This document shows positions 1 to 11,552 of a stretch of DNA of 64,000 nucleotides, in pieces. The DNA is from Schistocephalus solidus. Its lineage: Eukaryota; Platyhelminthes; Cestoda; Diphyllobothriidea; Diphyllobothriidae. The DNA is taken from positions 1 to 64,000 of the forward strand of contig WEDG01000198.1 of NCBI GenBank assembly GCA_017591395.1, in the 5' to 3' direction. The notes beneath the pieces are model-generated. The model was not told the origin of the DNA and did not search any database. It saw only the letters and a list, made by a program, of their open reading frames with translations. The position numbers and the translations under genes were made by a program. Each line of letters begins with the position of its first letter. The first letter of the stretch is position 1.

Positions 1-749
1 TGGTATGCCTGGATTCCGGTTACGTATTGCTATACATTCAAGCGAAGACTGCATGTTTATCTTTATACCGATTCCATTAACCTTTTATTTTTCTCATCTT
101 TTTTGAGGAGCTTTCTCCATGACTCGGTGTAAGGACTATCAGGAATTTAATAGACGTTTTTAAAACTATTTTTTTCATACCTCCAGTCCCCCAGGACACA
201 CGATGCCTCCTTATACCACAATCATTCAAACGATTGAAGTCATTTGGTCATACACAGTCAAAATTACTGCCGTTTCCTTGAATACTTACCATCATCACAA
301 ATCAATTCTTGATGCTGAGATTCTAAGGCCTCAATTTTAATGACACCTTTTCGTGCGATGTTTGTTTCATGCGCCATAGTGATCAAGAACTGAGCCATAT
401 CGACGTTTTATTATCTCATTCTGAAATGCTACTGCAGTATTAGCCTTCTCTACCATCTTTCCTTATTTTCCTAAGTAGTTTTTTCTCCTACCCTGTATTC
501 GAAAATGGAGTTCTATCAAGCTCTGCCTCCATTTTTAAGGTAGGCGTTTTTTCACTGCTTATTTTCTAGTTCACTATTTATTTCAAAAAATCTCTAACTA
601 TTGCCCTAACAAAACAAGTTCTGCCTTAATTATTAAATATTTGTACATTTTATCTGCACACATTCTCATAATTTTATTTCTTTATTTATGTTTGTTTTAA
701 GACAGTGCTTTGCCTGTGCTTACCAAAAATAAATTCTTAGTTCTTATTC
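1..749 (+). mobile_element. nLTR-B retrotransposon, 3' end (C-terminal RT remnant, 3' UTR and tail)
   Basis: Bases 1 to about 150 match, in reverse complement, the group-B RT C-terminal region at 18769-18910 and 56050-56160. Bases 190-749 match the 590-bp group-B 3' UTR that is also present in reverse at 14468-15056 and 55455-56048. The segment ends in the family tail (a short motif near 'gcttaccaaaaataaattc' at about 716-738). The coding part is degraded and the 5' end lies outside the window. Seen: three-way similarity with a conserved junction between coding end and UTR. Inferred: these pieces belong to one element. Confidence 0.75.
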
Positions 750-784
750 CACTGTTCTATCGAGAGCAATAAACTGGAAAGGCA

Positions 785-1698
785 AGAGTGTTTAGGTTTG
801 CTGCAATGCTGTAGCTCTGAGAGTAATCGGTTTTCTTCAAGGAACTTCATGGTCGCCTTCTTAATTATTGATTGCATTATTTTTACAGAAAATTGAGTTT
901 AGGCTGACAGGCTTATAGTTGTTGACATTATGATTGAGCCCCACTTTTGTATATGGGGTATATTTTTGCTGCCTTCCATTCGGATGGCAGTTTCCCTGAT
1001 TCAAGTGAAAATTTTGAATATATGCCCTAGTGGTTTGGAGAGGTCACCCGCCAATTCTTTCAAGAACTTTGCCGGTAAATCGTCCGGATCACATGACTTT
1101 GCTTCTTTGAGATTTTGCAGTTCTCGTTCCACGTGAGGCGCCAGGAAGGGTATATATTTAACCCTGAACCGACGTTTACAACAGCACTGTTGATATTGCC
1201 AAACTTATGCCCAGTTTATCTAGTGAATCCCGAGGCTTCTTAACCATTTTCAGCGTTTTCTACACCATTTGTATCTATAAGTACTAAGACTGGGTCCTTG
1301 TTTTTTAATCAACTAGGGATATAGCGGAATAAAAGTTAAGGCTTCTTTTCAGCATGCTCGATAATTTTTGATTCACAGTTCTTCCTTGTCTGACAGATCA
1401 ATTTTTGACAGCATTTCGTTGGCAACGAAATTCCTCGAGATGTTCTGCTGACCCTGATTTCCCTGAATACCTTCCATATTTTATTTTTTCTTCTTCAACT
1501 GCCTGTTTTAGTTCTCTTGTTAACCAGGCGGGGAACCAGTCATTTTATACTTTCACTGGGCAACATCGCTCAAGCAAATCGAGTGAAATCGTCTTAAACG
1601 ATTGCCAGTCATCCTCCGGATTCCCTTTGAGCAAAATATCAATTTTCCCGGGCATCCGTTCTTTCATAATTGCGTTAAAATCAGGTTTCCGCATATAA
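785..1698 (-). pseudogene. nLTR-A reverse transcriptase fragment, decayed
   Basis: Read on the minus strand this follows the start of the A-family RT region as seen in the fuller copy at 16532-17420. The stretch corresponding to the palm entry (DDLPAKFLKELA-like, then GWKAA..YPIYKSG, NNY.PVSL) lies at about 880-1130. The upstream linker (WLTREL-like, about 1500-1560) matches 16660-16720. Both ends are truncated and there are several frame breaks, so no protein is made. It abuts the group-B tail on its left and the Rep-H tail on its right. Confidence 0.75.
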
Positions 1699-2110
1699 TA
1701 GGTTTATTGATATAGCACCTCTTGTGTATTGACAATCTCCAAAGAACACCGTAAAAAAACACCTTAAAAAACTCTTTCTATCTGCTGCCAGTTAAGCTTT
1801 GTTTTGAGTTTAAGGCTTTGGTAAAAGTGTGCGAAACAAGGGGTTTTTAAGTAACGAAACCGGTTTTCAAAGGCACAGTAAACAGCAAAATATGAAAAGA
1901 AACTATATTTACAGTATTGAAAAAAATGTTTCATGTTAAGCATTTTTGGATCAAGAATAGAGTGCTCATTCAACAGGGGAGTAGTCGATCGTGGCCCATT
2001 CGATTGTCCATCATATCCAATCAGATGCGAGTGCCTCCAAGAGTATCGTTCTGGTGTGTGGCTCGGCGATTACTTAGGCTTAGTTTAACTGATCTCTAAA
2101 AAAGGCAGAA
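1699..2110 (-). repeat. Rep-H, 3' part, reversed copy
   Basis: The reverse complement matches the 3' half of the Rep-H unit at 7400-7784: a shared 'tcgcatctgattgg' block, a T-rich middle, and the end motif 'caataaacctatt'. The short open frame at 1764-1973 is not conserved in the other copies, so I do not call it a gene. Rep-H has no coding capacity that I recognise; its ATTT-type tail suggests retrotransposition by a non-LTR machinery. Confidence 0.6.
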
Positions 2111-2242
2111 ACGGATAAGGGCACGAACTTTTCAACTGCAAGAAAATTCCGATGCTACCAGCCAGTCATTATATAGTGTTTGCTAATATGAGATTGATTT
2201 TTGAATGATCTCGATAAGAAAATAATTAATTAACGATTAATC

Positions 2243-4170
2243 TCCCTGATAGCAGTCGATATCGCACTGCCACGTCGAGATACGTCATAGCCCGCGCTCA
2301 TTGATTAATCTATATTAAGCCTCCAAGACGTGATTGGTTGGCGTGCTATTATTGTACCTAGAGCGTGCGCGCATGATCATACTTCTGCCTGCACATGTAA
2401 CCCACCCATTTTTGCATTTAAATTCCTTTTCTGTTTACTATATCCATTTATTTGTCTATTAACCTTCTATAATGTTTAGGCAGCCCGGTAAGAGGACAAT
2501 TAGAAGTCATATTACCCGAGATGTGGCGGATATATGCCGCGAAGTTACTGAGGAAGTGAACAGGCATAGATGCAAGCGCAAACGAGTAAAAACTGATGAG
2601 AAAAGAACGTCTGCATCGCCAGGTGATCGAACTTGGATGGATGTGCCCCTACATGCAGATGAACCATCGTTGTGGTCAACCACAGTTGAGCACACGGATG
2701 GCAGTGAGGATATAGTAATTCGTCGTCAGAGGAGGAGGAAAGCAGAGAGTTGTATACCCTCGCAGACCCCGATTCGGGATAGAATTAGGGAATGGGATAT
2801 TGAATCAAATATTGCCCATAGCCACCTACGTACCATTCTATAAATTTAAAAATCGCTTGTCACTGACATACCCACAGACCCCCGAACACTGCTTAGGGCA
2901 TCTTAAAGCTTCAGAGTTGTTAAAATGGTTCGTGGAGAGTATTTTCACATAGGATTGGGGAGCCGAATTAAGCGAGTCCACGAGAAGAAAAGCATTCTCG
3001 CAGGTGAGAATGAGATTGTAGTAAATGTAGCAATCAATGGCTGACTAGTTTTTCAGAAGCCCAAGCTTGAATTATGGCCTATTTTAGCTATGATTATCCG
3101 TCCTTTCATAAGCGCTGTATTCACAGTTGCTATTTACTGTAGTAAAGGTAAGCCGAACGATTTTTAAGCTTTTTGTTAGGAAACTGTCGATGAAATTAAC
3201 CAGCTGCATCTCACAGGCGTTAGTTTTGATAACTAAGATCAGTCAGCAATTGTGTGCGTGGCAGCCTTGATATGTGACGCACCGGCAAGGTCTGTCGTTA
3301 AGCAGATCAAGAATGCTAACGCATATCATGGATGCGAACGATGCGACGTGCTTAGGGTATTTATGGACAAAGGTGTTTATGTGGGTGACGACCATAGGGA
3401 AAGAAAGGACGATGACTTCAAACTGCCCGTAGATGGCGAACACAGGGTTCGAGTTTCACCATTCGCTGCCTGCAAGTTAGGTCTCATATCTCATTTTCCC
3501 TTAGATCCACTTCACCTAGTATACCTAGTTGTAGTGAAGAAGCTGATTGGTATGTGGGTTAGGAATCGTAGGTCTAAGGCGAGCGGTTCGGTTTACGCTT
3601 CTTTGCTGTCCACCTCTGCAGTTGAAGAAGTAAGTCACCGCCTGTTGTCGCTTAATGTATACCGATCAGCTGAATTTTCCCCAGCGAGGCAGGAACTTAC
3701 AGGAATATGATTCCTGGAAGGGTGCATAATTTTGCCAGTTTACTCTTTAATTGGGAATAGTTATTCTAAAGGATGCATTACCAATAAGTCACTAGAAAAT
3801 TACTTTATTATTTTTAACCGCTGATTGATATTAAGCTTTTCCACACCTGTGTGTAGGTGACATTTGTTTTTCTTAACAATCACTTGGACCTTTCGTGCAT
3901 AAATTCCAAGGTTTATACGGTAAGGAACAGATGGTGTATATTTTGCGCAGTATAACGCACATTGCTGACGCTGTACAGCGTCATGGGCCTCTAGATTCAT
4001 TCTCGTCCTTTCCGTTTGAAAGCTACCTTGTAAATTGCAAAAAAATGCTTCTCTGCAACCAGTTGCTAGAAGGTTGAGCGAGATATATGTACATATATTT
4101 GATGCAAAGGACACACGTAGGCCTAGACTTCTTCACAAGTATCACCGGGGTCCAGTTCCTAGACACTGCA
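2243..4170 (+). mobile_element. Tnp-T DNA transposon copy 1 (CACTA/CMC-like)
   Basis: The longest of three copies of this transposon. Its 5' non-coding flank (2243-2471) matches 14066-14330 and its coding part matches 9823-10917 and 14331-14467. The right end is cut at about 4171, where a reversed nLTR-B tail begins. I could not identify terminal inverted repeats or a target duplication. The superfamily assignment rests on the transposase motifs described in the next entry. Confidence 0.6.
2472..4125 (+). pseudogene. Tnp-T transposase (tnp2/CMC-like DDE), disrupted
   Basis: Conceptual reading gives a basic N-terminal region (2472-2843, ending in TAA), then in shifted frames EYFHIGLGSRI (about 2940), KPKLELWPILAMI (3060-3100), LICDAPARSV (3269-3298), GCERC (about 3331-3345), FPLDPLHLVYL (3497-3529) and a C-terminal QRHGPLDSFSSFPFESYL (about 3975-4030). 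The order ID-G, CDAPAR, CXXC, then FPLD-MHL is that of CMC/CACTA-type transposases common in invertebrates; that family link is from memory and not tested. In this copy the first catalytic block reads INGstop, whereas copy 2 reads IDGLLVF, so the likely catalytic Asp is lost as well as the frame. The longest surviving segment is 3252-3710. Confidence 0.6.
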
Positions 4171-4239
4171 AGTCCAGTGATTTATTTATTTAAGAATTTA
4201 TATTTAATTAGCACCATCAAGGCACTGTTAAAACAAACA

Positions 4240-6195
4240 TTACTTTTTGTGAAATGTCTTTGGACCTTTCCAATTTTTTAACGGCTAGATTCGTTTATTA
4301 AACCGAAGAAAGGACAGCAAAATTCAAGAATGGGAAGTACTAACATACGATAAAGTCTTAATTTAATTTCAGGAAGGTAGAAATTATAAGAAATAAAGCC
4401 ACAAATCTGAGCAGCTTTGGTCGTAATTCTATCGGCATGAGGCGAAAGATCTCATTTATTGGTGTAGCTTAAGCCCAAGTCCTTGATGGAGGAACATTCA
4501 ATCATAGGGAAACCTTCACAAATGAGAGGTTGCGGCAGCCTTACAGGCCCAAACTCATGTAGCGACACTAAGTAGGTGAGAACTCCATTAGCAATTTGGA
4601 GCTTTAGGTCGAAAGAGCGTCTAAGTCTGAATGAATTTGTTCTAGGTACCGTTCAGTCGTAGAGTTAGAGAAGGAATACACGCATTTGAGGTCGTCAGCA
4701 TAAATAAAAGATTGAGAATGTTTAACTATCGATGAAATATCATTTATATACAGTAAGAACAACAAAGGACCTAATACGGAAACTTGAAGGACGCCACTCA
4801 CAATCGGGGTAGCACTTGAGTATGAGGACCCCACTAAAACTTTTTTTTCGATCATTTAGGTATGATCTAATAAAGTCAGTAAGGGGACTACGAAATCCTA
4901 TAGCTTCTAGTTTAGCTAGAAGTCGTTTATGAGGCACTTTATCGAATGCATTACTAAGATCGAAATAGATAACTACCACAGATAGATGATCATTACGAAG
5001 AGAGGTTAGTAGATTTAGAAAAGACATGTGGCAGGTTTCACAAGAGCGGTCCGGTAAGAAGCCATGTTGGGAAAAGTTGATAATTTGATTGCTTATGCAA
5101 AAATCCGTGATTTTTTTGCAATTAGTGTTTCGAATAGCTTAGCAGGAGGGCGTTTTATGAACACCGTGATAGTTATGAATGTCCGAGCGGGGACCAGATT
5201 TAAAAACTGGTATTATAATAGAAGTTTTCCAATAATCGGGGAAGAAACCATTTTCGAGAAATACTGAGAATAACTTGATAAGTAAATGTGGAAAATCCCT
5301 TATCTGTTTAATAAGTGAGTTTGGAATGTTATCAGTTCCAACTGAACGTGAATTTTTTAGGTGAGTTATTTCCTTTTGAATACATGAATAAGTGAGTTTG
5401 GAATTTTATCAGTTCCAACCGTTTGTGAATTTTTTAGGTAATCATTTTCTTTTTGAATACGTGAAGGCGAGAAATTAATGGTTGTTAGAAGTGAATTTGA
5501 AAGCAGAAGAATTGTGGGAGTGGGGCTTGTTTTAGTGGTAAAGTGGTTAGCAAAAACCGAATTTAACAACTCTGCTTTGCCCAAATCGTCTGTAACAAAT
5601 CTTTTGTTATAGTCGAGTAAGTGCGGAGTTACATTCAGACGCTTAGCCAATGACCGATTCATACGCTTAGCCGATGACCGTAAAAACTGGTATTATAATA
5701 GAAGTTTTCCAATAATCAGGGAAGAAACCATTTTCGAGAAATACTGAGAATAACTTGATAAGTAAAGGTGGAAAATCCCTTAACTGTTTAATAAGTGAGT
5801 TTGGAATGTTATCAGCTCCAACCGAACGCGAATTTTTTTAGGTGAGTTATTTCCTTTTTAATACATGAAGGCGAGAAATTAATGGTTGTTAGAAGTGAAT
5901 TTGAAAGCAGAGGAATTGTGGGAGTGGGGCTAGATTCAGTGGTAAAGTGGTTGGTAAAAAACAAATTAAACAATTCAGCTTTGCCCAAATCGTCTGTAAC
6001 AAATCTTTTGTTACAGTCGAGTAAGGGCGGAGTTACATTCAGACGCTTAGCCGATGACCGAACATGGAAGATTTGAGCAACAGATTTGGATGAATTGGCA
6101 TCACTTAGTGCCCGAGACTCCCTATGCTTATCTCTTGCGAGCCTAATTTTAGATGCCAATTCAAATATTTGTGCAATCCTTAAATGAACTGACAA
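4240..6195 (-). pseudogene. nLTR-B reverse transcriptase domain, disrupted and internally duplicated
   Basis: RT motifs in order on the minus strand: entry segment (DDLGKAEL..FF.NHFTTE, present twice, at 5890-5990 and 5490-5590), VVVIYFDLSNAFDKVPH (4915-4985), GVLQVSVLGPLLFLLYIND (about 4740-4800, with Gln-Gly of the usual PQGSVLGP changed), and catalytic YADD at 4691-4702. The thumb-like segment (HADRIT.KAAQICGF.SYNFYLP) follows at 4360-4445. Frame changes between blocks make it non-functional. RT copies the element RNA at the nicked target. Confidence 0.8.
5201..6060. repeat. Direct tandem duplication (480 + 380 bp) inside nLTR-B RT
   Basis: Unit 1 (5201-5680) and unit 2 (5681-6060) both begin 'taaaaactggtattataata' and end 'cttagccgatgaccg'. 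Unit 1 is about 100 bp longer because it holds two further small tandem duplications: about 82 bp around 5303-5460 ('aagtgagtttggaat' twice) and about 20 bp at 5638-5680 ('cttagcc.atgaccg' twice). The units differ at few positions, so the event is recent relative to the decay of the element. Confidence 0.85.
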
Positions 6196-6239
6196 AAGAG
6201 CTTTTTAGATGCATCTTTTAAGTTGTTTTTCGTAATTTT

Positions 6240-8060
6240 TTTAAAGTTTGTTCTGGAGAAAATGCGGAACAGTAGAAGAAGCTGTATTTGAACTAAAAAT
6301 CTTAAACGGGATAAAGGCCTGGATTTTTTCTGTGAGGCTCTGCAATACCTCACGGAAAAAGTTTGGATCGTTAATTGAGAATATGCTATGCCAATCTAGA
6401 GTGCTTACGAAATTATTTATTGTTTCATGGTTTATGTTAGCAAAGTCGAGGTTATTGCATTTAACCTCAGGCTTAGGAAGAAGGGGGACTGGAAAACAAC
6501 AGTGAATTATTGCGTGATCACTTGTGAAAAGATCATGATGGAAATTCATAAAGAGAGGGTGGACATCGTTTGTAAAAATTAAATCTAAAATGTTGTCGTT
6601 TCTAGTAACTGATCTGACCAGTTGGGACATGTTTGAAAAGTTAACAGTATCGACAAATTTCTGATGTTTAGGCGGAGAGGAATTTGCCTGCCAGTCAATG
6701 TCTGGCAGATTGAAATCGCCTAAGATTATTTTGATATCACATTGAGTGTCTGCAACTTTTTCAAATAGTTCACAGAGCTCGCTTTCATTGCCAGAATAAC
6801 ACGGAGGATTATAGACACAGCCAATTATCGCTTTTTTATTGTGCGGGAGGATGACTGAAGCAAAGCAAAACATACAAATGCCTATCTTCTGGCTAGGCAC
6901 AAGGGCTCTCAATTTAATGATTTATATATCCATTATCTAAATGCACCTTTTTTTCTATCTTTAAAACTGTTTTAAAAAATTATGATAACTTTACATTTAA
7001 AAATGTTTTTTTGGATAGCGTCTTTATTTTTATGTATAATTTTTATGATTAGTAAACAATTTGCTTTTAAAAACTAACTTGCAAAAACTTATTATTTTTT
7101 TATCTCTGTCTGTTAGTAGTATGTTTTTCCATTTTTTTAACATCATTTATGCTCTATGTTATTCGAATGCGCAATGAGCCGCACGTCTAGGTTTGATATA
7201 GCTTTATGAAACGAATGGTAGTAGCTGTTTCATACAGCTAGATCAAACATAATCAACACTATGATATATAATACAAATATGAAGACTGTATGACTGCATT
7301 GAAAGTTTCTTACCGTTGAACTCCTCTTGCTCCTAATCTTTTTTCACCTTTTTAGCAATCAGTCAAATTAGTCTAATTATTCGGCAGACCCCACACCGGA
7401 ATCGACTGCGCTCGCATCTGATTGGAAGTACCTATCCCTTCGAATCGACCGCAGACGTTTCTACCTCTGTCAAATGAATACCCTCGAACTTCAATAACAG
7501 ACTAGTCTTGACTCTAAACATTTTTTCCCTGATACATTCATCTTCATTCTGTATAGCTGTTTTAACTTCATTTTTGCTATTTCTAAACCTTGGAAAACAG
7601 GTTTTTTACTTAAAACAAACTCGTCATTTCAACACTGCTATTTAAGCAAACAAACAAACCAAAGCTTAAGTGTTTAATGAAAAGAGGAGTTTGTTTTAGG
7701 TTTTTTCCTGTGTTCTAAGGATTTGACGGCGCCAAGCAGTGCCAAATCAATAAACCTATTTATTTATTTTTTATTTATTTCCAGAAAGGACGAAATGCTC
7801 AGCTGAAAAGGGAAATGTTCAAAGGACGACTTAATATAAAGAAGGCAACCACCGCCACGTTTTTCAGCGTGGTCTTGTCGGTACAAATTGAAATTATCTA
7901 TAGCAAGCGTTGAGTCAGAAATAAGAGAGTGAGCCCAGGATTCATTGATGCACAGCACATCTGGATCAAGCTCAAAGGCTACTGTTCTAAGCTCAGCCAT
8001 CTTATTTACAACTGATCTCGCATTGAGTGAAACTAAGCTGAGCGTATTCCTGAGCTGCAG
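6240..8060 (-). pseudogene. nLTR-B endonuclease domain, split by a Rep-H insertion
   Basis: The exonuclease-endonuclease-phosphatase fold of non-LTR ORF2 is visible. Part 1 (about 7790-8060) has SLNARSVVNKM, the INESWAH catalytic Glu block and KRGGGCLLYI. Part 2 (6241-6880) has IIGCVYNPPCYSG, ILGDFNLPDIDW and TSDHAIIHC with the Asp, Asn and His of the active site. The parts join in the intact relative at 26000-26360, where the corresponding sequence is continuous. The domain nicks target DNA to prime reverse transcription. This copy is broken by the 0.9-kb insertion and a later frame change near 6240. Confidence 0.8.
6880..7784 (+). repeat. Rep-H, longest copy, inserted in nLTR-B EN
   Basis: About 0.9 kb of AT-rich sequence interrupting the endonuclease of the surrounding reversed element. 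It matches 24085-24615 (first 520 bp) and, in reverse, 1699-2110 (last 380 bp). It contains a short hairpin (TAGCTG/CAGCTA at about 7229-7247) and ends in 'caataaacctatttattta'-like ATTT repeats. No open frame is conserved among copies. Plausible readings are a SINE-like unit or the 3' UTR of another non-LTR element; the sequence does not decide. Confidence 0.65.
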
Positions 8061-8069
8061 GTTACGTTC

Positions 8070-9231
8070 ATCAGTTTTTTATAAAAAGGAAAATTTGGTG
8101 GCGGAGAAAACTGGAAAGAAGAAACGAAAGGTGGGAAATAAAATCGCTCTGGTCTACAATTTGTCGAAATGTTACTGTTAAGAGAACTGAGATTATTGTA
8201 CAGCGGCATATTTGGATGAAAACTTTGGAAAGGAAGGCTATATTGTGGCGTTTGAAAGGTAGAGGATAGCATAGAAATGAGATTTTGAGGGAAGTTAGCA
8301 TAAATTGGCGGAAAACGTGCATTTGAAAAAGGAATAAATGATTTCGAAAAACTGGTAACATAATTAGAAGCGTTAATTATTTGGGGGATTTTTGGACACT
8401 CTTTGGGTTGGGAAAGATGCTAACGTTAGCGTTCGAAGCTGTCGTAGATGCTGAGGGGTTAGCAGGTTTCCCATTAGAAATGACATTACTGATTATAATG
8501 CCTGGATTAGCCAATGATTCAGATTTACTGGGAGTTTTCTTAGGGTTAGTAGATTTTGCAGCTATAGCAGGCATGCTTTGCTTGGGATGAGAAAGAAGTG
8601 GTTTTGACACAATTTCACTCAAACCAGGAACAAGGTTAACGGGTGAAGATTCAGCTGGAATCAAAATTCCTGTCGATCCACAGGACCGTGGGCGTGCATA
8701 AGCTACAGGACAAACCTCTGAGATAACGTTTGGTATTGAAGGTGTAGACCAAGGCTTCTTGTTTGCTTAGGAGGGTGAAACCCGACGTTCCATTGGGGTT
8801 TTATCCCTCCAGATAAACAACTTATTTTTTTCAAATATTGAGCTGATTGCTCATGTTTAGAGAAACTAAGGTCAACTTCAATTGCTGAAAAACGTTCGAC
8901 CAGAATAGGCGAGTTTTTACTACGGGAAGAAAACCTTTTAGCTTCAGCGACTTTAAAGTTAAAGCCGCACGAGTAAAGGAAATGAAATGCAACGTCCAGG
9001 GGGATTTTACTCTTGGGAAAGTTTTTCAAAAGAAAAATTGAAACTCCTTTTATGTTGGTCAATTGACTCAGTACTGACCATGTTTATAAAAGACTCTAGT
9101 TTCACGCATTGTTGATAAGTGAGTGAAGACAACTTTCCCTCAAAAATGGTACCAAGGATCGTGAAGAGAACCATATTTAGACATAAAAGGTATTAAAGTT
9201 TTTCCAGGGCGTCAAGGTCTAATTTCTTCAT
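8070..9231 (-). pseudogene. nLTR-B ORF1 (nucleic-acid-binding-type protein), disrupted
   Basis: Start chosen at the ATG opening MKKLDLDALEKL (9229-9231), which is conserved, with ATG changed to ATA, in the copy at 12600. The conserved core reads FLYSCGFNFKVAEAKR and SSRSKN (about 8910-8985) and recurs at 12850-12920 and 24745-24815, so it is a genuine coding family. The C-terminal part, in other frames, is rich in Ser, Pro and Asn (8377-8664, 8033-8272). ORF1 proteins of this class usually bind element RNA; no zinc knuckle is visible here. Several stops and shifts break it. Confidence 0.6.
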
Positions 9232-9822
9232 GTTTAAGGTGGGTTGCTCTAGTGGTAGTTTTACACTAAGAGGATGTTTGCATCTAAGCGCTGACTGGGG
9301 TTTCATATTGATTTTAAAATATATATATTTTTCAAATCGATAATACGAGAGAAAAATTGTCACTTGTGACGTTTTACGGAATAAAATATGTAATATATGA
9401 AAAATGTGTTTTAAGCAAGGCACTGCAAGCAAATATCTGCAAGGTAACGAGTTTAAACTGAAAATAGAATTAGCGAAGAGGCTATGTAGGATGAAAATTT
9501 ATATCAACTGGTATACCAGTTAATGCAAATTATTCTTTGCTGGAAATAAAGTAAACTTACAAATTTTCAACTTTATTTCTAGAATTAAACTTTTAGATTC
9601 CGTCCTTTTGACGTAAATCTGCGAGAACTTTAATGAGGCTATGTAGGGTTAAAAAGTTTAATAAACTTTATATTTCTCCCTTTTGCAATCGCAATAACTG
9701 CAAGTTTGTACAGCTGATAATTAGGTAGAATTACAATAAATTGTCAATAATTAATCTTATATTTTCAACAGGAAACGAAGAAATAGGTTAAACATTTGAG
9801 AATTCACTTATCTTCACTGCAT

Positions 9823-10917
9823 CGTCTGCATCGCCAGGCGATCGAACTTGGATGGACGTGCCCCTAGATGCCGATGAACCATCGTTTGGTCAACTGCAGT
9901 TGAGCACACGGATGACAGTGAGGATATAGTAATTCGTCGTCAGAGGAGGATGAAAGCAGAGAGTTGTATACCCTCGCAGACCCCGATTCGGGATAGGGTT
10001 AGGGAATGGGATATTGAATCAAATATGGCCCATAGCCACCTACGTATCGTTCTATAAATTTTGAAATCGCTTGTCACTGACATACCCACAGACCCCCGAA
10101 CACTGCTTAGGATATCGTTCAGCTTCAGAAACGTTAAAATGGTTCGTGAGGAGTATTTTCACATAGGATTGGGGAGCCGAATTCAGCGACTTCTCGAGAA
10201 GAGAAGCATTCTCGCAGGTGAGAATGAGATTGTAATAAATGTAGCTATCGATGGCTTACTAGTTTTTCGGAAGCCCAAGCTTGAATTATGGCCTATTTTA
10301 GCTATGATTATCCGTCCTTTCATAAGTGCTGTATTCAAAGTTGCTATTTACTGTAGTTAAGGTAAGCCAAATGATGTTCAAGCTTTTTTAAGGAAACTGT
10401 CGATGAAATTAACCAGCTGCAGTTCACAGGCCTTAGTTTCGATAACTTAGATCAGTCAGCAATTGTGCGCGTGGCAGCCTTGATATGTGACGTCCCGGCA
10501 AGGTCGGTCGTTAAGCCGATCAAGAATGTTCACGCATATCACGGAAGCGAACGGTGCGACGTGCTTCGGGTATTTATGGACAAAGTTGTTTATGTGGGTG
10601 ACGGCCATAGGGAAAGAAAGGACGATGACTTCAAACTGCCCGTAGATGGCGAATACAGGGTTTGAGTTTCACCATTCGTTGCCTGCAAGTTAGATCTCAT
10701 ATCTAATTTCCCTTAGATCCCCTTCACCTAGTATACCTAGGTGTAGTGAAAAAGCTGATTGGTATGTCGTTTAGGAATCTTAGGTCTAAGGCGAGTGGTT
10801 CGGTGTACGCTTCTTTGCTGTCCACCTCTGCAGTAGAAGAAGTAAGTCGCCGCCTGTTGTCGCTTAATGCATACCTACCAGCTGAATTTTCCCAGCGAGG
10901 CAGGATCTTACAGGATA
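9823..10917 (+). pseudogene. Tnp-T transposon copy 2, 3' part
   Basis: Begins inside the transposase N-terminal region at 'cgtctgcatcg' and ends near 10917, where a reversed nLTR-A 3' end starts. Segment 10061-10360 keeps YFHIGLGSRIQR, IDGLLVFRKPKLELWPIL and FISAVFKVAIYCS; 10465-10665 keeps LICDVPARSV and GSERC. Compared with copy 1 the first Asp is present (IDG), but CDAPAR is CDVPAR and the first Cys of the CXXC pair is Ser. The 5' part is missing here but a 5' part ending at the same base position of the element is found at 14066-14467. Confidence 0.6.
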
Positions 10918-11552
10918 TCAGACATTGCCCTTGATGACCCATTTTATATAAAACTATTATTCCATGTGTACAGTCAATATAAAAAATGGTGTAAATTTAA
11001 ACATGTTTGAGTCAAAGCATAACAATACTTCAAATGCGTGTTAACATCTATAGACGAAACATTGTGGAAAAAAATTATAAACCGAAAGATTTTAAAGGGC
11101 TGGTTTTAAGTAATTATGTTGCGAGAGTCGTCTCTTGTCAAATATGATGTCATCAAGCCTTCTTTTAAAATCAGAAATGCTGTCAGAGGTAGCAGTTTCA
11201 CTTGGTAACGAGTTCCAAGCTCGTACCACTCGTTGGCTGAAAAAAAAAACCTTTTGAGGTTCAATCACGTGCGTTCGCTATTGACCTTCTATGGATGACC
11301 ACGCAGATGAGTTGTGCAGGTAAACTCGAAGAAGTCCTCCGATCTCAGGGAGGAATCATGGCCCCGGATAGTCCGGAATGTCCAGAGCAGGCTTCATCGT
11401 AAGTGCCTGGAGGAAAAAGAAAAAAAGTCAAGCTTTTTCAATCTGTCTTGGTACGGTAAAGTCTTAAAACCGTCGACCATCTTCGTTGCTCTCCGTTGCA
11501 CCTGTTCGAGGAGGTCAACATATTTCTTCCTTTCGTTGGGACACCATGCTAA
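10918..11552 (-). pseudogene. nLTR-A 3' fragment, reversed
   Basis: The reverse complement matches 33000-33620: the RT C-terminal region (LLEQVQRRATKMV, SFSQRVVR.WNSLP, DFKRRLD) followed by the 3' UTR and the end motif 'gggtcatcaagggcaatg'. It is 5'-truncated near 11552, the usual result of incomplete reverse transcription. The plus-strand open frame at 11314-11643 is only the shadow of this fragment. Confidence 0.8.

Larger units (their letters stand above)
4171..9822 (-). mobile_element. nLTR-B retrotransposon (CR1/Jockey-like), near full length, reversed
   Basis: A two-ORF non-LTR element read right to left: 5' UTR (9232-9822), ORF1 (about 8070-9231), apurinic-type endonuclease (EN), RT, then a shortened 3' end whose tail (4171-4235) carries the family motif and AAAT repeats. 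The 5' boundary is set by comparison with the head-to-head copy starting at 12021. A Rep-H unit is inserted in EN (6880-7784), about 400 bp of the RT entry is tandemly duplicated, and most of the 3' UTR is deleted, joining RT codons directly to the tail near 4236. It is inactive. Confidence 0.8.

Noticed and set aside
5201..6060. CRISPR-like or satellite array
   Set aside because: There are only two long units within an RT pseudogene and no regular short spacers.
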